A stretch of 56,494 nt of DNA from a bacterium (GTDB lineage Bacteria > T1Sed10-126), in contig PWHN01000009.1 of the NCBI GenBank assembly GCA_003554945.1, positions 1 through 56,494 of the forward strand, given 5' to 3'. Under the pieces are notes generated by a model. The model had not been told where the DNA came from. It worked only from the letters and a program-made list of their open reading frames with translations, and did not search any database. Both the position numbers and the translations under genes were made by a program. Shown piece by piece: positions 43,212 through 51,543 of this stretch. How positions within the stretch are numbered: the first letter of the stretch is position 1; every line of letters starts with the position of its first letter.

Positions 43212-44528
43212 TCAGCCCGTTACCAGCTCAGCCAGGTTTATAATCAATCCTACCTCACCGACTCCATAGCCTGTCTCCTCGGCTATTTCCGCCTCGCTTA
43301 ATCCGCGCCCGTAATATAATTTAAACACCTCACGATAGGCGGGGTCGATTCCATGCTGAACAAGTACCTCGTCCGGATACTGCCAGATCGGTTGACCTTC
43401 CGGCACCTTTTCCTCGACCTCGACGTCGGGGAACTTTTCTCCTTCCGCCGCCTCATCAAATTCTCGCGGATTATATATTTTTGAACCGGTCTCCCCGCCA
43501 CCAACACCGGCACTGGATGTTGTAAATACTTTTGGTTTTCTGAATCGCTGCCAGAGGTAATATAAGCCCAACAAAAATGCTATCGCGCCACCGACAAGAA
43601 TCAGCAAGCGGCGGCGATCTATCTCCGCTTCCTCCGGCTCCACCGGCTCCTCAACTGCGGCCACAGCCGGTGTATCAACCTGGACCTCCTCGGGCCCAGT
43701 CGGCCAGGGAACCTCTTCTTCCTCCAGTCGTGCCTCCAGTGACTCAATTTCAATCGGGTCAATATACATCACCCCGGGTAAAGGTGGTCCTTCGTCAACC
43801 TCAAGCGATGGTGTGACCGGAGTATCGGGTTGAGCCACAGGCGTATCCTCTTCGTCAGTCTCCTCTATCGGTGTGGCAATCAATTCAGGCTCTTCAGGTA
43901 CAGTATCCGGGTCTGGTTCAGGTTCCGGGTCTGGTTCAGGTTCGGGTTCAGGCTCCGGTTCGGGTTCTGGCTCCGGGTCCGGCTCTTCAAGTGCTTCTGC
44001 CGGCAACAGCAGTTCCTGCCCCGGCTGCAGGACGGCATCTTCATCAAGTTGATTAATCTCTAATATCTGAGACAGCGGTATTCCCTTTCTTACGGCAATA
44101 AACCAGAGGTTCTCCCCGGCTTCTACAACATAGGTATCCAGCTCTATTTCGGCCTGGAGATCCGGTTCCGGGTCGATCGGTGGAGTGTCAGGTTCTTCAG
44201 GCGGGGTATCTGGTTCAACTACTGGAGTGTCAGGTTCTTCGGATGGGGTATCTGGTTCAACTGCTGGAGTATCGGGCTCTACAGACGGCGTGTCCACTTC
44301 AACCTCTGGAGTATCGGGGGCGGGTTCCGGTTCAGGTTCCTCTTCGGGCTGGTCAAGATAAGGGAGTTCTTCAAGGTCGGGGGGATCCTCCAGCAGTTCC
44401 GGGGCCGGCTCCTCCTCCGGGATATTCCGCAGATCATGTAGAGGGTCACCTGCAGTGAGGGCAGTAGAGGTAAGGACAAAAAAAATAAAAACTAAAACAG
44501 CTGCGAACCAAAAGCGTAAATTCCCCAC
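43212..44528 (-). CDS. LysM protein with Pro/Glu repeats, one TM segment and C-terminal helix-turn-helix-like domain
   Basis: 438 residues. Signal peptide about 5-25; acidic DTP-rich repeats (about 70-117, PDTPxVEPDTPxEE); LysM 132-176 (DTYVVEAGENLWFIAVRKGI); a (EP/DP)n tract 183-208; a transmembrane segment 308-326 (LLILVGGAIAFLLGLYYLW); then a cytoplasmic tail ending in VFKLYYGRGLSEAEIAEETG and YGVGEVGLIINLAELV. The tail resembles the SwrB/DUF6115-type motif (LYxxGxSxxEIAxxLGxxxGEVxLIL) of motility-linked proteins. The LysM would bind peptidoglycan outside the membrane. The tail could sense or signal inside. GTG start with GGGGGTG upstream; 14 bases after the TPR gene. Confidence 0.72.
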   Translation of the reverse strand: MGNLRFWFAAVLVFIFFVLTSTALTAGDPLHDLRNIPEEEPAPELLEDPPDLEELPYLDQPEEEPEPEPAPDTPEVEVDTPSVEPDTPAVEPDTPSEEPDTPVVEPDTPPEEPDTPPIDPEPDLQAEIELDTYVVEAGENLWFIAVRKGIPLSQILEINQLDEDAVLQPGQELLLPAEALEEPDPEPEPEPEPEPEPEPDPEPEPDPDTVPEEPELIATPIEETDEEDTPVAQPDTPVTPSLEVDEGPPLPGVMYIDPIEIESLEARLEEEEVPWPTGPEEVQVDTPAVAAVEEPVEPEEAEIDRRRLLILVGGAIAFLLGLYYLWQRFRKPKVFTTSSAGVGGGETGSKIYNPREFDEAAEGEKFPDVEVEEKVPEGQPIWQYPDEVLVQHGIDPAYREVFKLYYGRGLSEAEIAEETGYGVGEVGLIINLAELVTG

Positions 44529-44542
44529 ATTAACACCCCCGC

Positions 44543-45694
44543 TTACCGACGAATTCGTGCTTCTCTTTTACGTAAATCCAGCGCCTCTATGTCCAGTAAA
44601 TCACCCAGAGGATGTCTGCTGTAATCGGGATCAATTTCACGGACAAAAGACCAGGTAGAAAGGGCACGGGAAAAATCTCCGCGACGATAGTGAACAAGAC
44701 CGAGACTGTCTTGGAAAAAAGCAACCTCCGGTTCAAGCTCTATCGCCTCACGAATAGAAGAGGCGGCGAGATCAAGTTTTCCTATGCCCAGGTAGGCCAC
44801 GCCAAGGTTGTGATAGGCATTACTTGCCTCGGAGTCATTGATCAAAACGCGGCGAAACTGGCGAATAGACTGCTGAAGGAAATCGACAGCTTCCTGCGAC
44901 CGATCCTGTTGTAATAGAAAGAGACCGCGGCACATAAGGGTGTTACCGAGAAGAAAACGTGTTCGGGCCGAATCATAATTTAAATCTATTGCCCGCTGAA
45001 AATCCGAGCCCGACTGCCACTCTTCGGGGGGACGGCGGTAATCTTCTTTGCGAAAATAAGCCAGCCCCCGGTAGAAGTAATAACGCCCCTCGCCGCCTTC
45101 AAAATCAAGCGCTCTCGTAAATCGATTGACAGCTGTGGTATATTCCTCCCGCAACAGACTAATACGTCCTAAATAATAGTGGACCTCGGCCGCGTCACGC
45201 CGCAGCTCACGGGCCCGAAAAAACTCGTCCCTGGCCAAATCAAGCTTATCCTGTTCAAAAAGGGAAACAGCGTGGTGGAACCTGTATTCATATTCTCTTG
45301 GAGAGTCACGCAGCAGCAATTGAAACTGCTCGGCTGCCGACGACCAGTGCCGGTTGTCAAAATATAAAAAAGCCAAACGGCGGCGCGCCGTTGTATATCC
45401 CGGTTCAAGTTCAAGTGCTTTACGATAAGCGAGCTCTGCCTGTTCTTTACGATTAAGACGGGCAAAAACATTACCAAGGAAAAAATGATGACGGGGGTTA
45501 TCGGGATCCTCGCTGACGGCACGTTGAAAAAAGATACGCGCCCGGTCGAAGTTTTCACGATAATAACTGCGCAGCCCCTCCTGAAAGTATTCGCCGGCTG
45601 AGCGTGCGGAGGCCTCGCCGGCAACCAGACAAAGTATTAATAATAGCCCGATAAGAACTACCAGGTAACGTCTAATCTTCTTCGTCGGCTCCAT
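44543..45694 (-). CDS. Signal-peptide TPR-repeat protein
   Basis: 383 residues. An N-terminal hydrophobic segment (about 11-28, LVVLIGLLLILCLVAGEASA) is followed by about nine tetratricopeptide repeats, e.g. YYRENFDRARIFFQRAVSED, FLGNVFARLNRKEQAELAYR and NLGVAYLGIGKLDLAASSIR. TPR proteins act as scaffolds; no catalytic motif is present. It is probably periplasmic or anchored. The start overlaps yajC by 23 bases; the LysM gene follows after 14 bases, suggesting a shared envelope role. Confidence 0.85.
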   Translation of the reverse strand: MEPTKKIRRYLVVLIGLLLILCLVAGEASARSAGEYFQEGLRSYYRENFDRARIFFQRAVSEDPDNPRHHFFLGNVFARLNRKEQAELAYRKALELEPGYTTARRRLAFLYFDNRHWSSAAEQFQLLLRDSPREYEYRFHHAVSLFEQDKLDLARDEFFRARELRRDAAEVHYYLGRISLLREEYTTAVNRFTRALDFEGGEGRYYFYRGLAYFRKEDYRRPPEEWQSGSDFQRAIDLNYDSARTRFLLGNTLMCRGLFLLQQDRSQEAVDFLQQSIRQFRRVLINDSEASNAYHNLGVAYLGIGKLDLAASSIREAIELEPEVAFFQDSLGLVHYRRGDFSRALSTWSFVREIDPDYSRHPLGDLLDIEALDLRKREARIRR

Positions 45695-46016
45695 CTTTAT
45701 TTCCTTTTACTCTTGAAATCGAGCCTTTCTCAACGGTCAGTTTAAAATCTTTCGTCACTTCTAAGCGAACTGTATTTTCCTGGACCGAATTTACTTTCCC
45801 ATGAATACCACCGGCTGTCACAACCCGGTCTCCCTTGCTTAGCTGTGAAATCATCGACTGGTGTTTATCCTGCTGTTTTTTCTGAGGCCGGATCACAAGA
45901 AAATAAAAAATTCCAAAAATAACTGCTATCATTATCAGCGTCCTGGTTATTCCTTCAGCTCCTCCCCCGTTATTGGTGGCCATTGCGTGGGCCGCGGTCG
46001 GAAAAAACAAATTCAT
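45672..46016 (-). CDS. yajC: Preprotein translocase accessory subunit YajC
   Basis: 114 residues from ATG 46016 (GGAGG nine bases upstream); a start 17 codons earlier is unlikely. One membrane helix (TLIMIAVIFGIFYFLVI) followed by RPQKKQQDKHQSMISQLSKG and DRVVTAGGIHGKV is the YajC signature. YajC associates with SecDF; secD and secF are not next to it here. Confidence 0.93.
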   Translation of the reverse strand: MNLFFPTAAHAMATNNGGGAEGITRTLIMIAVIFGIFYFLVIRPQKKQQDKHQSMISQLSKGDRVVTAGGIHGKVNSVQENTVRLEVTKDFKLTVEKGSISRVKGNKDGADEED

Positions 46017-46081
46017 ACTTGATACCCTCCAGTATGTCTTTTTAAATTTGTTGAGTTCACTAAACAAAATCCAGCATAAAG

Positions 46082-46111
46082 TTGCTGTGACTACTCAGCT
46101 TACGCTATAAA
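46082..46111 (+). promoter_or_regulatory. Possible promoter of the metF-like gene
   Basis: TTGCTG (46082-46087), 18-base spacer and TATAAA (46106-46111), about 75 bases upstream. A second A/T-rich box (TATAAT, 46131-46136) lies nearer the start and may serve instead. Confidence 0.35.
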
Positions 46112-46185
46112 TTCTATAATAGATGTCCTATAATTGCACGGATTTGTCCCGATTACTTATTATTTTCGTCAAGGAGGCTAATTTA

Positions 46186-47175
46186 ATGAACAATAACCCC
46201 CGTATTAAAGAAATTCGAGAACGCTTCTCAGCCGCACCTCTGCTCTTTGAAATTATTCCGCCGGAAGTTGAGGCGGATGAAAAAACTCTCAAAATCAGAA
46301 AAGACAATCTTTTAAAGCTGACCGACCAGGTTGAGGTCAATGGTTTTAACCTGCCGGAGATAAGGGAAGAGTCAGCAAAAAGTGACAAGGGCGAACGTAA
46401 AAGTGACTTCAAACCACGTCTTGCTCCACGTAAATACGCTTCTGAACTTAAAAATTTATTAGGTTCTGAAAGCTACGAATATATCATTTGCCGGGTTATA
46501 GTTCACGCGCGACCGGCCGAACAAGAAAATTGGCTGCTCGAAACGGCTGATGAATACGATATCAGAAATATAGTGGTCGTCGGCGGGGAGCAGGAAGCCG
46601 ATGCTTACGACGGCCTCTCCGTTCCGGAGGGTAACAAACTGATTCGTAACAGTCTCAACCGGGGCAAAACCAAATTCAACTCTCAAGGAGGTAAAACTAC
46701 GGACTATCTCGTGGGCAATATTTCGATACCAACCCGTCGCTTGGAGACGTTAGACGAACCACAGCGCATATCTTATAAGATTAAATCGGGCGCTGATTTT
46801 TTCTCAACTCAGATCATCTGTGAAAAAGAGTCGCCGGTAAAATTGCTCGGGGACCTCGACCGGGAATTGAACGAACAAAACCTTGACGCTCCCGCCTTTT
46901 TCTGGAGTTTCGCACCTATTGCCGAACAGAAAGACGTTAACTTCATGCGCTGGCTGGGTGTTGAAATACCGGAAAAAGTGGAGGAAAAAATTCTTGTAAG
47001 CAGCGACCCGGTAGAGGCTTCAATAGAGCACTCTGTCTCCATTTTTGAATCAATAAAAGAGCAGTCGGCTAAAATGGACAATAAACCACTTAACGGTGTG
47101 AACGTCAGCTTCATGGGCCTGCGCAACTTCGACAACGCCATCCGACTTGCGAAAGAACTCAGTAAAGTCCTTTGA
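46186..47175 (+). CDS. Methylenetetrahydrofolate reductase-like protein
   Basis: 329 residues from ATG 46186 (AAGGAGG eight bases upstream). LLFEIIPPEVEADEKTLKIR at the N terminus recalls the MetF barrel start (FExxPP); NIVVVGGEQEADAYDGLSVP and SGADFFSTQIICEKESPVKL fit the MetF pattern of later strands. It is a TIM-barrel protein predicted to use folate and flavin; similarity is moderate, and a divergent role (one-carbon or homocysteine metabolism) is possible. Convergent with nadB, the stop codons being adjacent. Confidence 0.6.
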   Translation: MNNNPRIKEIRERFSAAPLLFEIIPPEVEADEKTLKIRKDNLLKLTDQVEVNGFNLPEIREESAKSDKGERKSDFKPRLAPRKYASELKNLLGSESYEYIICRVIVHARPAEQENWLLETADEYDIRNIVVVGGEQEADAYDGLSVPEGNKLIRNSLNRGKTKFNSQGGKTTDYLVGNISIPTRRLETLDEPQRISYKIKSGADFFSTQIICEKESPVKLLGDLDRELNEQNLDAPAFFWSFAPIAEQKDVNFMRWLGVEIPEKVEEKILVSSDPVEASIEHSVSIFESIKEQSAKMDNKPLNGVNVSFMGLRNFDNAIRLAKELSKVL

Positions 47176-48816
47176 CTACTCTCCCCTGGCCTCCCAGTCA
47201 ACTATGAGCTCCCCAGAATCCGCAACAAGCGAAACCAGGGAATGTCGGGGCTTACCGGGATCAGGTTCAGGAAAGTCGCTGCGGTAATGTGCCCCCCGGC
47301 TTTCCTCCCGTTTCAGAGCAGTTTCCACCAGACAGCGCCCGAGCTGGAGCATATTAACTGTTTCAACCGCTTCGCGTGAACGGAACGTAGTTCCTGCAGC
47401 CAGCTCCAACCAGCGTTTTATTTCATCACGAGCATAACTAAGTTTCTCTTTTGTTCTTATTATCCCCACGTTACGCCAGAGCAGGCTCTGAAGCGACTTT
47501 CGCAGGTCGACAAAATCTATTTCCTCGCTCTTTTGCTGACCTCTCCCTTCGACAGACGACCTTAAACTCTGCAGTTCTGGTAATCTACGTTCGCAGACAA
47601 CCCTCCCCACCCGACTGCCGGCAACCAACCCCTCCAGCAGTGAGTTTGAGGCCAGTCGGTTTGCTCCGTGAACTCCTGTGGAAGCTACTTCACCGAGAAA
47701 AAATAGATTAGTAAGCTCACTTTCACCGGAAATTGAAGCCCGCACCCCTCCCATGCTGTAATGAGCACAGGGTCGGATCGGAATATATTCAGAACTGATT
47801 TCCAACCCGTAACGACCACAGGTCTCAGTAACGGTTGGAAACCGCTCCTGTAGCGCCGCTCTGGACATGTGAGTTACGTCCAGGAAAACGTAAGGAGAAT
47901 CGTTCTGAATCATCCGCTTCAGGATGCCGCGGCTGACTACATCACGAGGCGCCAGTTCAGCATCAGGATGGATTTTCCCGAGGAACTGTTGGCCGTTCAG
48001 ATCACGAATCTTAGCCCCTTCACCGCGCAGCGCCTCGGTAAGCAGAAAGCGCGGCGCCCCGGCAAAATAAAGTACAGTCGGATGAAACTGGACAAACTCA
48101 AGGTCCCGCAGCGTCAACCCCGCCCGCAGCGCTGCGGCCATGCCGTCACCGGTAACTACCGAATGGTTTGTTGTCTCCCGGTAAATTTGTCCCAGCCCGC
48201 CTGTGGCTATGACAACACCGCGCGCACGAACTACTTCCGGCTGTCCCTCACGCAAAAAAACTAATCCTTTCAATATTTTATCTTCAGATAATATATCAAC
48301 CAGCGGCAGGTCCTGCTCCAGGGTTATTCGAGCGTGATTGCGTGCTTTTCGCAGCAGTATGCTCTCTATCTCTCGACCGGTCGCGTCCCCCCGGGCATGC
48401 GCCACCCGGTTGCGACCGTGGCCACCTTCTCGACCGAGCGACAGTTGTCCATTTTCCCGATTAAAGGCGTTGCTGGAGGAAATTATTTCTTCCACAACCT
48501 CCGGCCCCTCTTCAACCAGACATTTAACAGCCGACCGTTCGCACAGGCCGGCACCGGCACGAAGCGTATCCATAAGGTGTTCTTCCGGGCTGTCTCCCTC
48601 TCCGAGGGCTGCGGCAATTCCTCCCTGGGCAAGCCAGGTATTTGAATCACGCGCTTTACTCTTAGTATAAACCCGAACTGCATACTCGTTTGCTAGGTGC
48701 AGGGCCGCCTGCAGCCCCGCCACTCCAGAACCAACCACGGCCACTTCAACGCTCGACTGTGGCACCTCATCTATTTCGAAGGGAAATAGGTTTCGCATAA
48801 AGCCATTGTGGGTCAT
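47176..48816 (-). CDS. nadB: L-aspartate oxidase
   Basis: 546 residues, normal for NadB, which makes iminoaspartate for NAD with FAD. VAVVGSGVAGLQAALHLANE is the FAD loop; SNTWLAQGGIAAAL, GREGGHGRNRVAHARGDATG, FVQFHPTVLYF, ACHYSMGGV-like PCAHYSMGGVRAS and GEVASTGVHGANRLASNSLL are diagnostic. The first two start choices are ATG 48816 and ATG six codons later. nadA and nadC are not adjacent. Confidence 0.95.
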   Translation of the reverse strand: MTHNGFMRNLFPFEIDEVPQSSVEVAVVGSGVAGLQAALHLANEYAVRVYTKSKARDSNTWLAQGGIAAALGEGDSPEEHLMDTLRAGAGLCERSAVKCLVEEGPEVVEEIISSSNAFNRENGQLSLGREGGHGRNRVAHARGDATGREIESILLRKARNHARITLEQDLPLVDILSEDKILKGLVFLREGQPEVVRARGVVIATGGLGQIYRETTNHSVVTGDGMAAALRAGLTLRDLEFVQFHPTVLYFAGAPRFLLTEALRGEGAKIRDLNGQQFLGKIHPDAELAPRDVVSRGILKRMIQNDSPYVFLDVTHMSRAALQERFPTVTETCGRYGLEISSEYIPIRPCAHYSMGGVRASISGESELTNLFFLGEVASTGVHGANRLASNSLLEGLVAGSRVGRVVCERRLPELQSLRSSVEGRGQQKSEEIDFVDLRKSLQSLLWRNVGIIRTKEKLSYARDEIKRWLELAAGTTFRSREAVETVNMLQLGRCLVETALKREESRGAHYRSDFPEPDPGKPRHSLVSLVADSGELIVDWEARGE

Positions 48817-48854
48817 AGTTTTAACCTACTTTTCTTTAATTAACTTCAACTTTT

Positions 48855-49075
48855 CTCATTACGTCAAAGTGTACTTGTTTAGCTTGGTCCGAACAAAATG
48901 TCCCATAGCCCGTCATTCCGGGCAAGCGACCGCAGGGAGCGCGACCCGGAATCCATCTTGAATTTTAACTTGTTGCTGGAATGCGAGTCGGGGCCCGCAA
49001 TGACGAACGTTGGGTCAAGTCCACAGCGACACTGGGGACCTAAACAATTACCTCAAAGTATTTTGACGTAATGAG
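48855..49075. mobile_element. Miniature inverted-repeat element, family B
   Basis: Perfect 14-base ends CTCATTACGTCAAA (48855-48868) and TTTGACGTAATGAG (49062-49075) bound 221 bases with no ORF. The interior has the dispersed phrase GTCATTCCGGGCAAGCGACC (from 48912) and CGCAATGACG near its right side. The family also appears at 5518-5600 and, interrupted, at 18933-19205. No target duplication is obvious. It fills most of the nadB-kdsB gap. Confidence 0.75.
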
Positions 49076-49115
49076 TGGTTCAAATTTTTTTGGATGCTTT
49101 GCCCCGCCGGCGGCC

Positions 49116-49838
49116 TCAGAGACGATCTTCCACCAGCGGTATGTCTTCGGGTCGATCGACACCTACAGTGGGCTCGGGTAGCGGCACAGTGAGTATGTCG
49201 TGACCGTTCTCCAGCAGTCGCAGCTGCTCCAGTTTTTCGGCCTGCTCAAGCGACGAGGGCTCGGTTTTTACAAACTCCAGCAGGGGAGCTCGCCGGTAGA
49301 GATAAATGCCAATATGCTGCTGGTATTCAGGTTCACGACCGCGCTGATGGGGGATTGTTGAACGGCTAAAATAGAGAGCACGACCATCCGAACGACAGAC
49401 CACTTTTACCACATCCGGATTATCAATATCGGCGGCGGGACAGGGAGCCCTATAGGTGGCGACGCCGGCTTCACTACCACGAAGCGCCCTGATTCCCCGG
49501 TCAAGCACGCTACCTTTAATCAGTGGCTCGTCGCCCTGGACGTTTAAAATTATGCCGGCACTCTCGTATTTTTTGGCCACCTCTGCGACGCGGTCACTAC
49601 CCGAGCTATGCTCCGGAGAGGTCATCACCGGCTCAGCGATAGTCGGTTCAACCGCATCGTAGATTCGCCCGTTATCGGTAGCAACTACAACCGTATCAAT
49701 TTCCTCAGCGGAGGCTGCCGCTTCCACCACCCAGTGAATCATTGGCCGTCCCTTAATTTTGGCAAGTGGCTTGCCCGGAAACCGTGTTGAACCGTAACGG
49801 GCCGGTATTACTGCCAGCACTTCACCCTTAGCCGTCAT
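49116..49838 (-). CDS. kdsB: 3-deoxy-manno-octulosonate cytidylyltransferase
   Basis: 240 residues from ATG 49838; GGGTGG lies upstream. KdsB activates Kdo as CMP-Kdo for LPS core. VIPARYGSTRFPGKPLA, VVVATDNGRIYDAV, SGSDRVAEVA, LNVQGDEPLI, ALYFSRSTIP and QHIGIYLYRRAPLLEF are the family's motifs. The gene overlaps rfaE2 by 11 bases. Its presence indicates an LPS-bearing outer membrane. Confidence 0.95.
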   Translation of the reverse strand: MTAKGEVLAVIPARYGSTRFPGKPLAKIKGRPMIHWVVEAAASAEEIDTVVVATDNGRIYDAVEPTIAEPVMTSPEHSSGSDRVAEVAKKYESAGIILNVQGDEPLIKGSVLDRGIRALRGSEAGVATYRAPCPAADIDNPDVVKVVCRSDGRALYFSRSTIPHQRGREPEYQQHIGIYLYRRAPLLEFVKTEPSSLEQAEKLEQLRLLENGHDILTVPLPEPTVGVDRPEDIPLVEDRL

Positions 49839-50319
49839 CGGTAGTCCACCCGTGAGCCTGCAGAACCCGGGCAATTAGTTCGCTCGTGCCCCGCCCGGCT
49901 TTCAGCTTCCCCCGGTGCACCCGGCCGCCTTCGGATTCGACCAGCTCCGCTCCCACTATCTCTGATTTTTTGTAATCAGCTCCCTTTACCAGCACGTCCG
50001 GGCACAGCTTTTCAAGCAACTGCAGCGGTGTATCCTCCGAAAATATTACGACATCGTCAACCGGTTCCAGCGCATCAATAAGCTCAGCCCGTTCTTCTGC
50101 CGGCTGCAGAGGTCGTGATTTTCCCTTGAGGCGCTGGACGGACTCATCGCTATTTAATCCGACCACTAAATAATCTCCCTGTTGACGGGCCTGCTGAAAC
50201 AAATGAAGATGACCGCTGTGCAAAAGATCAAAACAGCCGTTCGTAAATACTACCGTCTCGCCTTCCTGCCGCTTTTTATTTCGTTTTTCTGCCGCTTCAG
50301 CCACTGTTAGTAGAGACAT
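49828..50319 (-). CDS. rfaE2: D-glycero-beta-D-manno-heptose 1-phosphate adenylyltransferase
   Basis: 163 residues, the nucleotidyltransferase half of HldE as a separate protein. VVFTNGCFDLLHSGHLHLFQ holds the HxGH catalytic motif; DYLVVGLNSDESVQRLKGKS and LVKGADYKKSEIVGAELVES follow. It forms ADP-heptose from heptose 1-phosphate. Start and stop overlap neighbouring rfaE1 and kdsB, giving one LPS-sugar operon. Confidence 0.94.
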   Translation of the reverse strand: MSLLTVAEAAEKRNKKRQEGETVVFTNGCFDLLHSGHLHLFQQARQQGDYLVVGLNSDESVQRLKGKSRPLQPAEERAELIDALEPVDDVVIFSEDTPLQLLEKLCPDVLVKGADYKKSEIVGAELVESEGGRVHRGKLKAGRGTSELIARVLQAHGWTTDDG

Positions 50320-51278
50320 TAATCCAGGACCTCCTTTATTTCCGAGGCACTGACCGACGCCGTGCCCATCCGGCCAACCACCAGGCCAGCAGCAACGTTG
50401 GCCAGCTTGATAACCTGTTCCCGATCCGCTCCCAGGGCCTCGCCCAGGCAGACGACCCCGGCAACCGTATCACCGGCCCCGGTGACGTCATACACCTCGC
50501 GCGCCTCCGTCTCCAGATGCCGGCTGCCGCCGGCTGCATCAAAAAGGGTCATCCCCTTCTCACCCCGCGTGACAAGCAATGCCGCCAGGTCATATCTGTT
50601 TATTGCCTCTTCAGCCAGCCGGGCGAGATCGTAGGCCTGACTCTCACGCACCTGCATGCCGGCGAGAAACTCCTCCTCGTTGGGGGTCATAATTGTCGCT
50701 CCCCGGTAATTGGGAAAGTGCTCCGTATATGGATCAACCACAACGGGTAAATCTGCTTCAGCGGCAAGCTCGATCCAACTCGGCAGGGTATGAGGTGAAA
50801 AAACCCCTTTACCGTAATCAGAGATCAGCAGCGCGTCATGGGTAGATAGCTGTTCGACCAGCTCCGCCTTTATTTTTTCTAACTGCGCTTTTTTTACCGG
50901 CGTCCTATCCTCCTCGTCAATGCGAACAACGTGCTGCCCGCCGGCAATGACACGTGTTTTAACTGTAGTCGGCAGGTCATTGTGATTGGGCAATTGCCGC
51001 AGTTCCACGGAATTTTCGCACAGCAACTGCTCAAATTTTCGAGCGCCGGCATCTGTCCCCAGGCGGCCAAACAGACAGACGCTTGCCTCCAGCGCCCGCA
51101 CAACCTGGGCGGTGTTCCCCGCACCGCCAAGCTTGTCGCTTTTCTCCCGGGCACGAACCACGGGAACCGGTGCCTCGGGGCTAATTCGTGAGACATCCCC
51201 CCAGATGTATTTGTCCAGTATCAGATCCCCGGCGACCGCCACCTTTAGCCGTTTAAACTCTTCGAGTAGCTCTATCAT
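50319..51278 (-). CDS. rfaE1: D-glycero-beta-D-manno-heptose-7-phosphate kinase
   Basis: 319 residues, PfkB-family kinase half of HldE. VAGDLILDKYIWGDVSRISP, LGGAGNTAQVVRAL, ISDYGKGVFSPHTL, MTPNEEEF and the catalytic DVTGAGDTVAGV are visible. It phosphorylates heptose 7-phosphate at C1. In many bacteria this and RfaE2 are fused; here they are adjacent, sharing the stop/start base. A promoter is predicted at 51333-51362. Confidence 0.94.
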   Translation of the reverse strand: MIELLEEFKRLKVAVAGDLILDKYIWGDVSRISPEAPVPVVRAREKSDKLGGAGNTAQVVRALEASVCLFGRLGTDAGARKFEQLLCENSVELRQLPNHNDLPTTVKTRVIAGGQHVVRIDEEDRTPVKKAQLEKIKAELVEQLSTHDALLISDYGKGVFSPHTLPSWIELAAEADLPVVVDPYTEHFPNYRGATIMTPNEEEFLAGMQVRESQAYDLARLAEEAINRYDLAALLVTRGEKGMTLFDAAGGSRHLETEAREVYDVTGAGDTVAGVVCLGEALGADREQVIKLANVAAGLVVGRMGTASVSASEIKEVLD

Positions 51279-51332
51279 TTAATATCCTCCGCTCCTTAAA
51301 ATCAGTTCCAATACAACAGTCTAATTTATTAA

Positions 51333-51362
51333 ATTCTACCAGAGAGCATGTTTAAATGTAAC
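51333..51362 (-). promoter_or_regulatory. Predicted promoter of rfaE1-rfaE2-kdsB
   Basis: On the minus strand, GTTACA (complement of 51357-51362), 18-base spacer and TAGAAT (complement of 51333-51338), about 55 bases upstream of rfaE1. Confidence 0.45.
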
Positions 51363-51543
51363 CGCTAAAACTCTAACAGGGAGAATAAAAAATGATTTTC
51401 AGGTAGGTCTACTTCCGTTCTCGTATTCACAGGTAATTTTTAACGCAAAAACTCATTCGCCATAAGGGTTTATACAAGGGTATTTTTTTTAATACTCAGC
51501 ACCTCGGGGCCAAGCTATCTCCCGACAGTCAGAAAGTTCCGGG

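Noticed and set aside
43895-44320. Tandem DNA repeats
   Set aside because: They follow the reading frame of the LysM protein and encode EP/DP and DTP peptide repeats; not an independent element.
51279-51543. Possible gene between rfaE1 and murJ
   Set aside because: No frame with a ribosome site; only a predicted promoter for rfaE1 and T-rich sequence were seen.
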